Of a DNA stretch of 64,000 nucleotides, positions 9,084 through 16,521 are shown piece by piece. A program made the translations under genes and the position numbers. The notes below the pieces were generated by a model. That model did not search any database and was not told the origin of the DNA. It was given only the letters and a program-made list of their open reading frames with translations. The first letter of the stretch is position 1; each line of letters starts with the position of its first letter. The stretch comes from JAJVID01 sp050247435 (GTDB lineage: Bacteria; Acidobacteriota; Blastocatellia; RBC074): NCBI GenBank assembly GCA_050247435.1, contig JBFWUF010000033.1, forward strand, positions 1 through 64,000, given 5' to 3'.

Positions 9084-9482
9084 TCAGCCCATCGAGCTGA
9101 CGCGCTCCGGCTTGATCTTGTAAAGCACGCGTTGCTCGCCGGGCTGACGGAACGGATAGACATCCTTGTTCAGATACTTCTTCGCCAACTTGTTGATGTG
9201 GTCGTCCGCGCCGTCCTGCGTGCGTTCGGCGACGACTCCGCGCACTTCCAGATAGCGATAAGGATTGTCCGGATCAACCAGCGCCACCGCCACGCGCCCG
9301 TCACGTTGCAGGTTCTTGTCTTTCTGGCGGCCCACGGCGGTGTTGAACAAAACGTGCTGGCCGTCGTAATCAATCCAGACCGGCGTGACCTGCGGCGAAC
9401 CGTCAGGCATCAATGTTGACAGACCGGCGAAAACTCTTTTGTCAAAAAGGTCGCGATAGTTGCTGGGTATAACCTCTGCCAT
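9084..9482 (-). CDS. PPOX-class, probably F420-dependent, oxidoreductase
   Basis: A split-barrel flavin/deazaflavin-binding protein of 132 residues. FAGLSTLMPDGSPQVTPVW and the following DGQHVLFNTA are the standard opening strands, followed by KDKNLQRDGRVAVALVDPDNPYRYLEVRG, which is typical of the PPOX class commonly annotated as F420-dependent. ATG 9482 is 7 bases after AAGGAG; a TTG two codons upstream is less likely. It lies between an LLM-class F420-type oxidoreductase and a double nitroreductase, and cofC is 2.2 kb away. Cofactor preference (F420 versus FMN) is inferred. Confidence 0.82.
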   Translation of the reverse strand: MAEVIPSNYRDLFDKRVFAGLSTLMPDGSPQVTPVWIDYDGQHVLFNTAVGRQKDKNLQRDGRVAVALVDPDNPYRYLEVRGVVAERTQDGADDHINKLAKKYLNKDVYPFRQPGEQRVLYKIKPERVSSMG

Positions 9483-9507
9483 ATTCAATCTCCTTGTTGT
9501 TAATCAA

Positions 9508-10533
9508 TCACAGCGCCAACTCAGCCATCACGCGTAAGGCGTTGACGTCCGACACGCCGCAGATCAGCGTCGTAATCCCGCACTCTTTCCACGCCGCGAG
9601 CCTCTCGGCGATTCTCTCTTTCGGCCCGCACAGCGCGACTTCATCAACCAGTTCATCGGGCACGGCCATCACCGCCTCCATCTTCTTGCCCGCGAGATAG
9701 AGGTCTTGAATCTTGTTCGCGGCCTCCTCGTAACCGTAACGGCAGGCGATATTGAAGTAAAAATTCTTTTCGCGCGCGCCCATCCCGCCGATGTAAAGAG
9801 CGAGGTGCGGTTTGATCATATTTCGGCAATTATCCACATCATCGCCCATCTGGACCGTCACTGTCGGCGCGATATCGAACGAAGACAAATCTTTTCCGCC
9901 GCCAGCCTTCGCGAAACCTTCATCCAGCCATTCGCGGTAAACGTTTATGCGCTGGGGCGAAAAGAATATCGGCAGCCAGCCATCGGCGATCTCAGCCGCG
10001 AGCGCGACGTTTTTCGGCCCGACGGCGGCCAGATAAATCGGGATGTTCGACCGCAACGGATGGATGATCAGCTTGAGCGGTTTGCCGAGTCCCGAACCAG
10101 ACCGAGTCGGGATGTCGTAATGCTCGCCGTGATGTTCCAGCGGCTGTTCGCGCTTGAGGATTTTGCGGATGATCTCGACGTATTCGCGCGCGCGCGTGAC
10201 TGGCTTCCCGTAAGGCACGCCGTGCCAGCCTTCGACCACCTGCGGCCCCGACGCTCCGATGCCGAGCAGCACTCGCCCGCCGGTCAGCAAATCCAAAGTC
10301 GCCGCCGTCATCGCCGTCATCGCCGGAACGCGCGCCGTCATCTGCATAATCGCCGTGCCGACGTTGATCTTCTCGGTCTTCGCCGCCAACCACGTCAGTG
10401 TCGTCACCGCGTCCGAGCCGTAAGCTTCCGCCGTCCAGACCGAGTGAAAGCCCAGCCGATCAGCCTCCTGCGCCAACGTCACGTTGTCTTCAGGGTTCGC
10501 GCCCCAATAACCCAGGTTCAATCCGAGCCGCAT
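9508..10533 (-). CDS. LLM-class (luciferase-like) F420-dependent oxidoreductase
   Basis: A TIM-barrel protein of the bacterial luciferase/F420 superfamily, 341 residues. It begins MRLGLNLGYWGANPEDNV, has GFHSVWTAEAYGSDAVTTL, the GTAIMQM strand and the hallmark GRVLLGIGASGPQVVEGWHG. C-terminally it has CGPKERIAERLAAWKECG and the strand TTLICG. These are typical of actinobacterial-type F420-dependent LLM proteins. The substrate is unknown. It is 15 bases downstream of the signal-peptidase-like gene and 25 bases upstream of the PPOX gene, in one likely transcript. Confidence 0.85.
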   Translation of the reverse strand: MRLGLNLGYWGANPEDNVTLAQEADRLGFHSVWTAEAYGSDAVTTLTWLAAKTEKINVGTAIMQMTARVPAMTAMTAATLDLLTGGRVLLGIGASGPQVVEGWHGVPYGKPVTRAREYVEIIRKILKREQPLEHHGEHYDIPTRSGSGLGKPLKLIIHPLRSNIPIYLAAVGPKNVALAAEIADGWLPIFFSPQRINVYREWLDEGFAKAGGGKDLSSFDIAPTVTVQMGDDVDNCRNMIKPHLALYIGGMGAREKNFYFNIACRYGYEEAANKIQDLYLAGKKMEAVMAVPDELVDEVALCGPKERIAERLAAWKECGITTLICGVSDVNALRVMAELAL

Positions 10534-10548
10534 AGCTTTTCTCCTCTC

Positions 10549-11214
10549 TTACTTTTCGACCTTCGCGTAAATGTACTTCTCAGGAACCAACCCCCAATAC
10601 CGGCTGTCGCTGCTGTTCCGCCGGTTATCTCCCAGCACGAAATAATGATGATCCCTCACCATCATTGGCTCCGGCATCGCGTCGCTGGAACGATAGTCGG
10701 ACGGGATGTACGGTTCATCCAATTCAGAGCCGTTGATGAACACTTTGCCGTTTTCGATCCGAACCTCTTCGCCCGGCAATCCGATGACGCGTTTTATGTA
10801 AGATTTTGAAGGGTCGTCCGGGAACCAGAAGAGAACCAGATCGCCACGCCTGATTTCTTCGACGACCTTCCACGCCAGAACGCGCTCGCCATCACGCAAG
10901 GTTGGCATCATTGCCTGGCCTTCCACCCTGACCGGCGCCAGAACGTAAGCCCCGATCATCAGCAATGACACGCACGCCAACACCAGCCCGACGGCGCTCG
11001 TCGTGATTCCGGCAATCGCGTATCCCGCGCCGCCGTATTGCGCCGGGTCGCGTTGCGAGCGCCTGAGCGCCACCAGCCCCAGAACGAGTCCGGCAATGGC
11101 GCCAACCAGAAAGAGTCCAAGCGTCAGAATGCTGACGAGGCCGATGACCATTGAAGCCGCCGCCATGCCTTTTCGGGTTTGAACAACTGTCGAGATGTAG
11201 GAAGGATTATCCAT
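10549..11214 (-). CDS. Signal peptidase I (S26) homologue with DUF4190-like N-terminus; nucleophile Ser replaced by Ala
   Basis: Residues about 13-90 hold two to three membrane segments with the GLVSILTLGLFLVGAIAGL and GYAIAGITTSAVGLVLACVS pattern of DUF4190 proteins. The S26 domain follows: VEGQAMMPTLRDGE where active enzymes have Gly-x-Ser-Met-x-Pro-Thr, then RGDLVLFW, SYIKRVIGLPGE with the general-base Lys at 141, and FVLGDNRRNSSDSR. The nucleophile position is Ala101 (codon GCA), so peptidase activity is doubtful. The 40-residue spacing to Lys141 equals that of Gram-positive type enzymes. It is the sixth S26-type landmark intact except for the serine, so recent decay looks unlikely. Confidence 0.82.
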   Translation of the reverse strand: MDNPSYISTVVQTRKGMAAASMVIGLVSILTLGLFLVGAIAGLVLGLVALRRSQRDPAQYGGAGYAIAGITTSAVGLVLACVSLLMIGAYVLAPVRVEGQAMMPTLRDGERVLAWKVVEEIRRGDLVLFWFPDDPSKSYIKRVIGLPGEEVRIENGKVFINGSELDEPYIPSDYRSSDAMPEPMMVRDHHYFVLGDNRRNSSDSRYWGLVPEKYIYAKVEK

Positions 11215-11226
11215 TCGGAATCTACC

Positions 11227-12987
11227 TTAAAGCGCGGAACTGACCTGCGCCAGGAGCTTGAGATATTCGGACGGGGATTCTCCACTCACTTTTTCAACCC
11301 GCCGCCACAACAGATCAAGGACCGCGCGTTTACCTGTGCCACGCCCGCGACTTTCTTCCCATTCGGCTTCGCGCGCCAGACAAGCCGCGTAAAACAGCCA
11401 CATCATCCGGTCAGCCACTGGCTTGAACAAAACGCTCGCCGAAAGCTCATCCATCGAGAACGTCGAATCGAGTTCATCGCGCAAAACGCGAAGGCGCTGG
11501 ACGCCTTTGTCGCGAAGCCCGGAATCCGCAAGCGAGCCGAACCATTCTTCAAGCCGCGCGCAGAACACTTCGTGCAGTTTGTGCCGCTGAATATCGCGCA
11601 CCGATTGCGCGAGCAGCGTGTTGTGCGCGCCCTCCCAAGCTTCGAAGATCACGCTGTCGCGCAACAATCGCGGCAGCACGGAGAAATTCTCCATCGCCCC
11701 GTTGCCGCCCAGAATTTCAATCCCGCGTCGAATAACGTCCGTCGCCGAAATCGAGCTTCGGTATTTGTTCAGATTGACCGCCAGACGGAAGAACTGCTTG
11801 TCTGCTTCATCAGCCTTGCCCGCTTCGATCTCATCGCGCAAATGCGCCAGGTACAGACTGCCCGAAGTCATCGCCATCGTCACGGCGCGCATCTCAGCCA
11901 ACGCTTCCTGCACGAGCGGGAAATCTTTGATCGCAGAGCCGAAAGCCCGGCGATGCTGCGCGTACGTCCACGCGATGACGTAGGCGCGCCGCGCCGCGCC
12001 CGCCGAACCTACGGCGTTGTAAAGCCGCGATGTGTTGATCACGAAATCCATCGCGTGCTGAAAGCCTCGGCCCAAGCCGTCTTGAGGCCCGCCGATCTGA
12101 TAAGCAATCGCATCTTTGAAATCCACTTCAGCCGTCGCCAAAGATTTCGTGCCGAGCTTGTCTTTCAACCGGCGGATGTAGATTCCGTTCGGCGAGCCGT
12201 CATCCAAACGTCGCGGAACCAGAAACAGCCCCAATCCTTTCGTGCCGGCTGATGAACCTTCAGGCCGAGCCGTGATCAGAGCCAGATCAGCCGTCACGTT
12301 TGAGCAAAACCATTTCTCGCCGTTGATCAGCCATAGGTTCTTTTTTTGATCGAGCGGCGCCGACACACAAGCGTTCGCGCCGACATCCGACCCGCCTTGA
12401 ATCTCAGTCAGAAACTGCGCCCCGTGAAATCGTGTCTCGTAATTCGGATCGAGCAGGCGCGGCAGATATTTGGCTTTCAAGTCTTCGCTACCCGCAAATT
12501 GCAGTGTCTTGATCACGCCCGCCGTGCAGGCCAGCGGGCAATTGTGCCCCGCCTCGCCGTTGTAGGACGACAGGTAAAAGAGCGCGAGCGCCAGCAGATT
12601 GCTGTCAGGTTCGGCGTATACGCTCATTGCGCCCGATCCATAAATATATTTGCCCGCCAGATGATGACCCGCCGAATGCGCCACGTCCTCGGTGCGTTCG
12701 CCAACCGCCGAATAACGATCAAGCCTCGGCAGGTTTTCAGCCAGGTTCGCGCGCCGCGCCGCACCATCAACGATCATCGCGGCCTCAGCGCCGAATTTTG
12801 AAAGCCTCGGAGCGTGAGCCAGGAAACGACCAGCGCTCCAATGAAACTCAAGAACGTTTTGCAGGTGACGATCTGTCTCATAAAAATTGACCGGCTGCGC
12901 GCGTTCCCATTCAGCAAGATCGGCGCGGCCTTGCACGACCGGATCGTCCTGCGCCGCGCGATTCAATTCTTTCGATGGCGTGCTCAT
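11227..12987 (-). CDS. AidB-type long acyl-CoA dehydrogenase
   Basis: A 586-residue flavoprotein of the AidB branch. It has the long N-terminal region, TEIQGGSDVGANAC for FAD binding, LINGEKWFCSN, the LKDKLGTKSLATAEVDF strand and a C-terminal FEAWEGAHNTLL in which the Glu of the WEG motif is kept at the usual catalytic-base position. A helical C-terminal extension follows. AidB proteins include DNA-binding alkylation-response members and true dehydrogenases. Here its neighbours are MaoC hydratases and a CitE-like lyase, which favours a metabolic acyl-CoA role. Spacing to the upstream MaoC gene is 7 bases. Confidence 0.82.
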   Translation of the reverse strand: MSTPSKELNRAAQDDPVVQGRADLAEWERAQPVNFYETDRHLQNVLEFHWSAGRFLAHAPRLSKFGAEAAMIVDGAARRANLAENLPRLDRYSAVGERTEDVAHSAGHHLAGKYIYGSGAMSVYAEPDSNLLALALFYLSSYNGEAGHNCPLACTAGVIKTLQFAGSEDLKAKYLPRLLDPNYETRFHGAQFLTEIQGGSDVGANACVSAPLDQKKNLWLINGEKWFCSNVTADLALITARPEGSSAGTKGLGLFLVPRRLDDGSPNGIYIRRLKDKLGTKSLATAEVDFKDAIAYQIGGPQDGLGRGFQHAMDFVINTSRLYNAVGSAGAARRAYVIAWTYAQHRRAFGSAIKDFPLVQEALAEMRAVTMAMTSGSLYLAHLRDEIEAGKADEADKQFFRLAVNLNKYRSSISATDVIRRGIEILGGNGAMENFSVLPRLLRDSVIFEAWEGAHNTLLAQSVRDIQRHKLHEVFCARLEEWFGSLADSGLRDKGVQRLRVLRDELDSTFSMDELSASVLFKPVADRMMWLFYAACLAREAEWEESRGRGTGKRAVLDLLWRRVEKVSGESPSEYLKLLAQVSSAL

Positions 12988-12994
12988 AAAACCC

Positions 12995-13444
12995 TCACTT
13001 CGCTAACCGGACATTGCTCGGAAAGCCGCGAAAGCTTCCTCTCAAAACTTCCACGCCGTCCTGATTTATGTAGCTGACCGTGCAGAAAAACTGCCGCTTC
13101 TCTTCGTCTTTTTCTCTGACTGTGACCGCGCAGGTGATGGTGTCGCCGACGTAGACAGGCTTCAGGTATTGAAATGTCATCTCGGTCGCCAGAAAGCCGA
13201 TCATCCCGCCGATGTGCGTAGCCATGCTCGCAGTCAACAACCCCGGAATGTTGCGCCGCCCGAACCAGCTCTCGCCCGCAAACAATTCATCCTGATGATA
13301 CGGATTGAAATCGCCAGTCACGCCGATGAAGAGCGATACGTCGCCTTCGGTGAACGTGCGGCGATAGGTAAATGCCTGCCCGACTTGCAAAGACTCGAAA
13401 GCTTCGCGGAGTCGTTGTTTGAATTCCGTCGTGGCGTCCGGCAT
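12995..13444 (-). CDS. MaoC-like (R)-hydratase/dehydratase
   Basis: A single hot-dog protein of 149 residues that would hydrate a 2-enoyl-CoA. The hydratase-2 motif is intact: GVTGDFNPYHQD, with the catalytic Asp and His about 5 residues apart, then the FLATEMTFQYLKPVYVGDTI strand. It is 20 bases downstream of the CitE-like gene and 7 bases upstream of the AidB-type gene, so it is probably in the same transcript. The CoA substrate is not evident. Confidence 0.85.
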   Translation of the reverse strand: MPDATTEFKQRLREAFESLQVGQAFTYRRTFTEGDVSLFIGVTGDFNPYHQDELFAGESWFGRRNIPGLLTASMATHIGGMIGFLATEMTFQYLKPVYVGDTITCAVTVREKDEEKRQFFCTVSYINQDGVEVLRGSFRGFPSNVRLAK

Positions 13445-13464
13445 TGATTCTCCTTGTGGCGCTG

Positions 13465-14325
13465 TTACGATGCGCTCGATTTGCGCGCCCGCTCCAAGAC
13501 CTTCCTCGCCGCCGACAGATGCACTTGATCAATCATCCTGCCGTCGAGTTTGGTCGCGCCCCGCCCCTCGGCTTGCGCCGCCGCCATCGCCGCGACCACA
13601 CGCTCGGCTTCGGCGATCTGTTCAGGCGTAGGCGTGAAGACTTCGTTCACGATTCCGATGTGCGAGGGATGGATAATCGCCTTGCCGTCATATCCCAAGT
13701 TCCGCGCCGACTGGCAGCGGCGTCTCAACCCTTCCAGATCGTCAATCGCGAAATGCGGCGAATCGTAGGCCGCCACGCCCGCCGCTCGCGCAGCCAGCAG
13801 AACGTGCGAGCGCGCGAACAAAACCTCCGTTTCATCTTCGCTCAATGTAGCTCCAAGCTCGCGCGATAGGTCGGCTGCTCCGAACATCAACCCGGCGACC
13901 AGTTCATTCGATTCCGCAATCTGCCGGCTATCGAACACTCCGCGCGGCGTTTCGATCAGACAAAGCAGCTTGCGCGCCTGTCCGCCTATCGGCTGGTGAT
14001 ACCTGCTCTGCAGGATCGGGGCGATGATTGTCACGTCTTCGACGCTTTCGCATTTCGGGATGATGATGCCGGGAACGCCCACCGCCGCGACCGCGCGCGC
14101 GTCTTCCAACCCCCACTCGGTGGCGAGCGAGTTGATGCGGGCGAAAATCTGCTTGCCTCCGAAATCAATTTCGTTGAGCAGGCGGGCGACCATGGCGCGG
14201 GCTTCGATCTTCTGTTCCGGCGTGATGGCGTCTTCCAGATCGAGAATCAGCGCGTCAACCGCCGAATCGCGCGCCTTCAAAATCATCCGTTCGGAAATTC
14301 CAGGAACGTAAAGCAAACTTCTCAT
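13465..14325 (-). CDS. CitE-like CoA-ester lyase (HpcH/HpaI family)
   Basis: A TIM-barrel aldolase of 286 residues that would cleave or form a 3-hydroxyacyl-CoA such as malyl-, methylmalyl- or citramalyl-CoA. Visible marks are MRSLLYVPGISERMI, the LILDLEDAITPEQKIEAR metal/CoA region, the IIPKCESVEDV strand, LIETPRGVFDSRQI with the metal-binding Glu, and LMFGAADLSRELG with the Asp ligand. I take ATG 14325; a GTG at 14346 overlapping the previous stop by one base would add 7 residues. MaoC genes lie on both sides. Confidence 0.85.
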   Translation of the reverse strand: MRSLLYVPGISERMILKARDSAVDALILDLEDAITPEQKIEARAMVARLLNEIDFGGKQIFARINSLATEWGLEDARAVAAVGVPGIIIPKCESVEDVTIIAPILQSRYHQPIGGQARKLLCLIETPRGVFDSRQIAESNELVAGLMFGAADLSRELGATLSEDETEVLFARSHVLLAARAAGVAAYDSPHFAIDDLEGLRRRCQSARNLGYDGKAIIHPSHIGIVNEVFTPTPEQIAEAERVVAAMAAAQAEGRGATKLDGRMIDQVHLSAARKVLERARKSSAS

Positions 14326-14345
14326 TATCGTTGTTTCCCGCCTCA

Positions 14346-14804
14346 CTATTCGTTTGTTGGTTTCTTCGGGATCAGCACGCGGCGGCGGAAGATCAGCACG
14401 ACCTCCCCGCGTTGATTGCGCGCCCGCGTTTCGACGTAAACGACGCCACGATCAGCCTTGCTCTCCGAGTCGCGTTTGTCGAGCACTTCGGTCTCCGAGT
14501 AGATCGTATCGCCGTGGAATGTCGGCGCAGTATGCCTGATGTACTCGTATTCCAGGTTGGCGATGCATTTGCCGCTGACATCCGCGACGGACATTCCGAC
14601 CGCCAAACTGAAAACGAATGTGCCGTTGACCAGCCGCCGTCCGTGCTGCGTTTGTTGCGCGTAATGCTCGTCAATGTGGAGCGGGTTCTGGTTCATCGTC
14701 ATCAGACTGAACCAGGTGTCGTCGTGCTCGGTGATCGTGCGGCCTGGCCAATGTTGGTAAACATCACCGACGGTGAATTCCTCAAAGTATCTGCCATAGC
14801 TCAT
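14346..14804 (-). CDS. MaoC-like hydratase, mesaconyl/itaconyl-CoA hydratase-like, with Asp-to-Asn change
   Basis: A hot-dog protein of 152 residues beginning MSYGRYFEEFTVGDVYQHW, with TMNQNPLHIDEHYA at the hydratase site, VNGTFVFSLAVGMSVADV and a long RVLIPKK end. This resembles the hydratases paired with CitE-like lyases in C5-dicarboxylate CoA pathways. The usual catalytic Asp of the G-D-x-N-P-H motif is Asn here, while the His is kept. The start at ATG 14804 matches the family; an open frame extends upstream through repeats and is not coding. It is followed immediately by the CitE-like gene. Confidence 0.82.
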   Translation of the reverse strand: MSYGRYFEEFTVGDVYQHWPGRTITEHDDTWFSLMTMNQNPLHIDEHYAQQTQHGRRLVNGTFVFSLAVGMSVADVSGKCIANLEYEYIRHTAPTFHGDTIYSETEVLDKRDSESKADRGVVYVETRARNQRGEVVLIFRRRVLIPKKPTNE

Positions 14805-14823
14805 TTTAGTTTTCCAGATATTT

Positions 14824-14887
14824 AACCACGAAGAAACGAAGAGCACGAAGAAGAGATAGAAACCACGAAGAAACGAAGAATGCGAAG
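14824..14887. repeat. Two direct copies of a 27-bp repeat at one edge of the GxxExxY unit
   Basis: Copies at 14824-14850 and 14861-14887 share the core AACCACGAAGAAACGAAG and differ at few bases near the end. An inverted copy stands at 15336-15362 on the other side of the GxxExxY gene. Confidence 0.88.
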
Positions 14888-14917
14888 ACATTTTAGGTCT
14901 GCGTTGACCAATTCTCT

Positions 14918-15322
14918 TCACCGGATGATCCTGACGATCCCATCTTCTTTGAGAAGTCTGACATGGAAGTTGATTAGCAGGCCGATTCTCAGGCCTGTTG
15001 CTTTCATATATGAATGAATTTGCGCTTCGTGAACCCCGGTCAGCCTTTCGACCGCTTTCAATTCGAGGATCAATTGACCTTCGACTAACAGGTCTAACCT
15101 CTGACCGCCAATTTGAATATCCTTGTATGGAACTTTGATCTCTTTCTCGCATTCAAAAGAGATTCCTTGAAGCTTCAGTTCGTGGCACATCGCCAACTTA
15201 TAAATATTCTCCACAAAACCGGGGCCCAATTGCCGATGGACTTCAATTGCAACTCCGATTACACGATAAATCAGGTCTTCTTGCTCTGGCGTCAACGGGC
15301 TTTCAATTCTCAATCGGGACAT
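14918..15322 (-). CDS. GxxExxY protein (PD-(D/E)XK nuclease-like)
   Basis: A 134-residue protein with the eponymous motif as G35-F-V-E38-N-I-Y41. Asp77 is followed by Glu87-Leu-Lys89, the D...ExK arrangement of the PD-(D/E)XK nuclease superfamily, to which this family is assigned. Its biological role is unknown. The ribosome site GAGGAGG lies directly at the edge of a flanking inverted repeat. It is inserted between a MaoC gene and an acyl-CoA dehydrogenase that otherwise form one gene run. The compact unit (repeats plus one gene) looks mobile, although no transposase is present. Confidence 0.88.
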   Translation of the reverse strand: MSRLRIESPLTPEQEDLIYRVIGVAIEVHRQLGPGFVENIYKLAMCHELKLQGISFECEKEIKVPYKDIQIGGQRLDLLVEGQLILELKAVERLTGVHEAQIHSYMKATGLRIGLLINFHVRLLKEDGIVRIIR

Positions 15323-15335
15323 CTTTTAACCTCCT

Positions 15336-15362
15336 CTTTGTGTTCTTCGTTTCTTCGTGGTT
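15336..15362. repeat. Inverted copy of the 27-bp repeat, other edge of the GxxExxY unit
   Basis: The reverse complement reads AACCACGAAGAAACGAAG and then diverges slightly, matching the copies at 14824 and 14861. It ends 1 base from the stop codon of the acyl-CoA dehydrogenase gene (15364). Confidence 0.88.
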
Positions 15363-15363
15363 G

Positions 15364-16518
15364 CTATTTGACCGGATATTTTTCGACCAGCCGTCTTGCG
15401 ATGACCAGCCGCTGCAATTCATTTGTCCCGCCGCCGATCACCAGCAACGGCGCGTCGCGGTAATAACGTTCGACGTTCAAATCTTTCGAGTAACCCGCGC
15501 CACCGTGAACGCGCATCGCCTGCCAGGCCACTTCCTGCGCGGTTTCAGTAGCGAAGAGCTTCGCCATTCCGGCTTCCAGATCGCAACGTTCGCCGCGATC
15601 TTTCTTCTCAGCCGCCGAATAAGTCAACAATCGCGCGGCTTCGATCTTCACGCCCATCTCGGCTAGCATGATCTGGATCGTCTGGTGTTCGCAAATCGGC
15701 TTGTTGAACGTGTGGCGCTGCTGCGCGTAATGGATCGCATCTTCAAACGCCGCGCGAGCCAGTCCCACTCCGCGCGCCGCGACGTTGATGCGTTCGCTTT
15801 CAAGCCCCGTCATCACGTGTTTGAAGCCTTCGTTTTCGCGCCCGCCGATCAGGTTCTTCGCCGGGACAAAGAAGTTGTCGAAGTAGAGTTCACACGTCTC
15901 GACGCCGCGATAGCCGAGTTTGTCAATGTCGCGGACAACCTTGAACCCTTCGCCCTTCTCGATGATGAACGCCGAGATGCCTTTGTGCGGCGGATCAGCT
16001 TTGGTGTCGGTCTTGGCCGCGAGCACGAACGTATCGCCGTAACGCCCGTTGGTGATCCACATCTTTGATCCGTTGATCAAATAGCCGTTCTCCGTTCGCG
16101 TGGCGACCGTGCTGAGGCGCTGCACATCGGTACCCGCATCGGCTTCGGACAGAGCCAACCCGCCGCGTCGTTCGCCCGTAGCCAGGCCCGGCAGGTATTC
16201 GCGCCGCTGCTCTTCCGTCCCGAAGCGGTTGATGATGTCGCAGATCACTGAATGTGTGCCAATCGGCCCGACGACGCTCATCCAACCGCGCGACAGTTCT
16301 TCGATGATCATCGCGAAGGTCGTGTAGCTCAATCCCAGCCCGCCGTGTTCTTCAGGCACGTTGCAACCGAACAGTCCAAGCTCTTTCATTCCTTCGACGA
16401 TCTCGTGAGGGTATTCGTCGTTGTGTTCAAGCTGGCTGGCGACGGGAATGACTTTGCGTTCGACGAACTGGCGAATGCTGGCGACGATCTGTTGTTGAAC
16501 TTTATCGGGAGTGAACAT
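15364..16518 (-). CDS. Acyl-CoA dehydrogenase
   Basis: A standard-length FAD acyl-CoA dehydrogenase (384 residues) that would make a 2-enoyl-CoA and pass electrons to ETF. It has LALSEADAGTDVQRLST, LINGSKMWITNGRYGD, the RGVETCELYFDNFFVP strand, QRHTFNKPICEHQ and MRVHGGAGYSKDLNVERYYRD. At the C-terminal catalytic position it has GGGTNELQR rather than the usual Glu-Gly-Thr. A Glu at 242 in GLESERINVAARG is at the position used by isovaleryl- and long-chain-type enzymes. Substrate is therefore likely branched or unusual. It starts 3 bases after the phosphatidyltransferase stop. Confidence 0.88.
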   Translation of the reverse strand: MFTPDKVQQQIVASIRQFVERKVIPVASQLEHNDEYPHEIVEGMKELGLFGCNVPEEHGGLGLSYTTFAMIIEELSRGWMSVVGPIGTHSVICDIINRFGTEEQRREYLPGLATGERRGGLALSEADAGTDVQRLSTVATRTENGYLINGSKMWITNGRYGDTFVLAAKTDTKADPPHKGISAFIIEKGEGFKVVRDIDKLGYRGVETCELYFDNFFVPAKNLIGGRENEGFKHVMTGLESERINVAARGVGLARAAFEDAIHYAQQRHTFNKPICEHQTIQIMLAEMGVKIEAARLLTYSAAEKKDRGERCDLEAGMAKLFATETAQEVAWQAMRVHGGAGYSKDLNVERYYRDAPLLVIGGGTNELQRLVIARRLVEKYPVK

Positions 16519-16521
16519 CGG

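Noticed and set aside
9706..10809. 367-residue plus-strand open frame
   Set aside because: It is antisense to the LLM oxidoreductase and signal peptidase genes, Arg/His-rich, with no recognisable motif.
14805..15152. Open frame extending the second MaoC gene upstream to 268 residues
   Set aside because: The extra part is antisense to the GxxExxY gene and the ACGAAG repeats, with no family match; the conserved start is at 14804.
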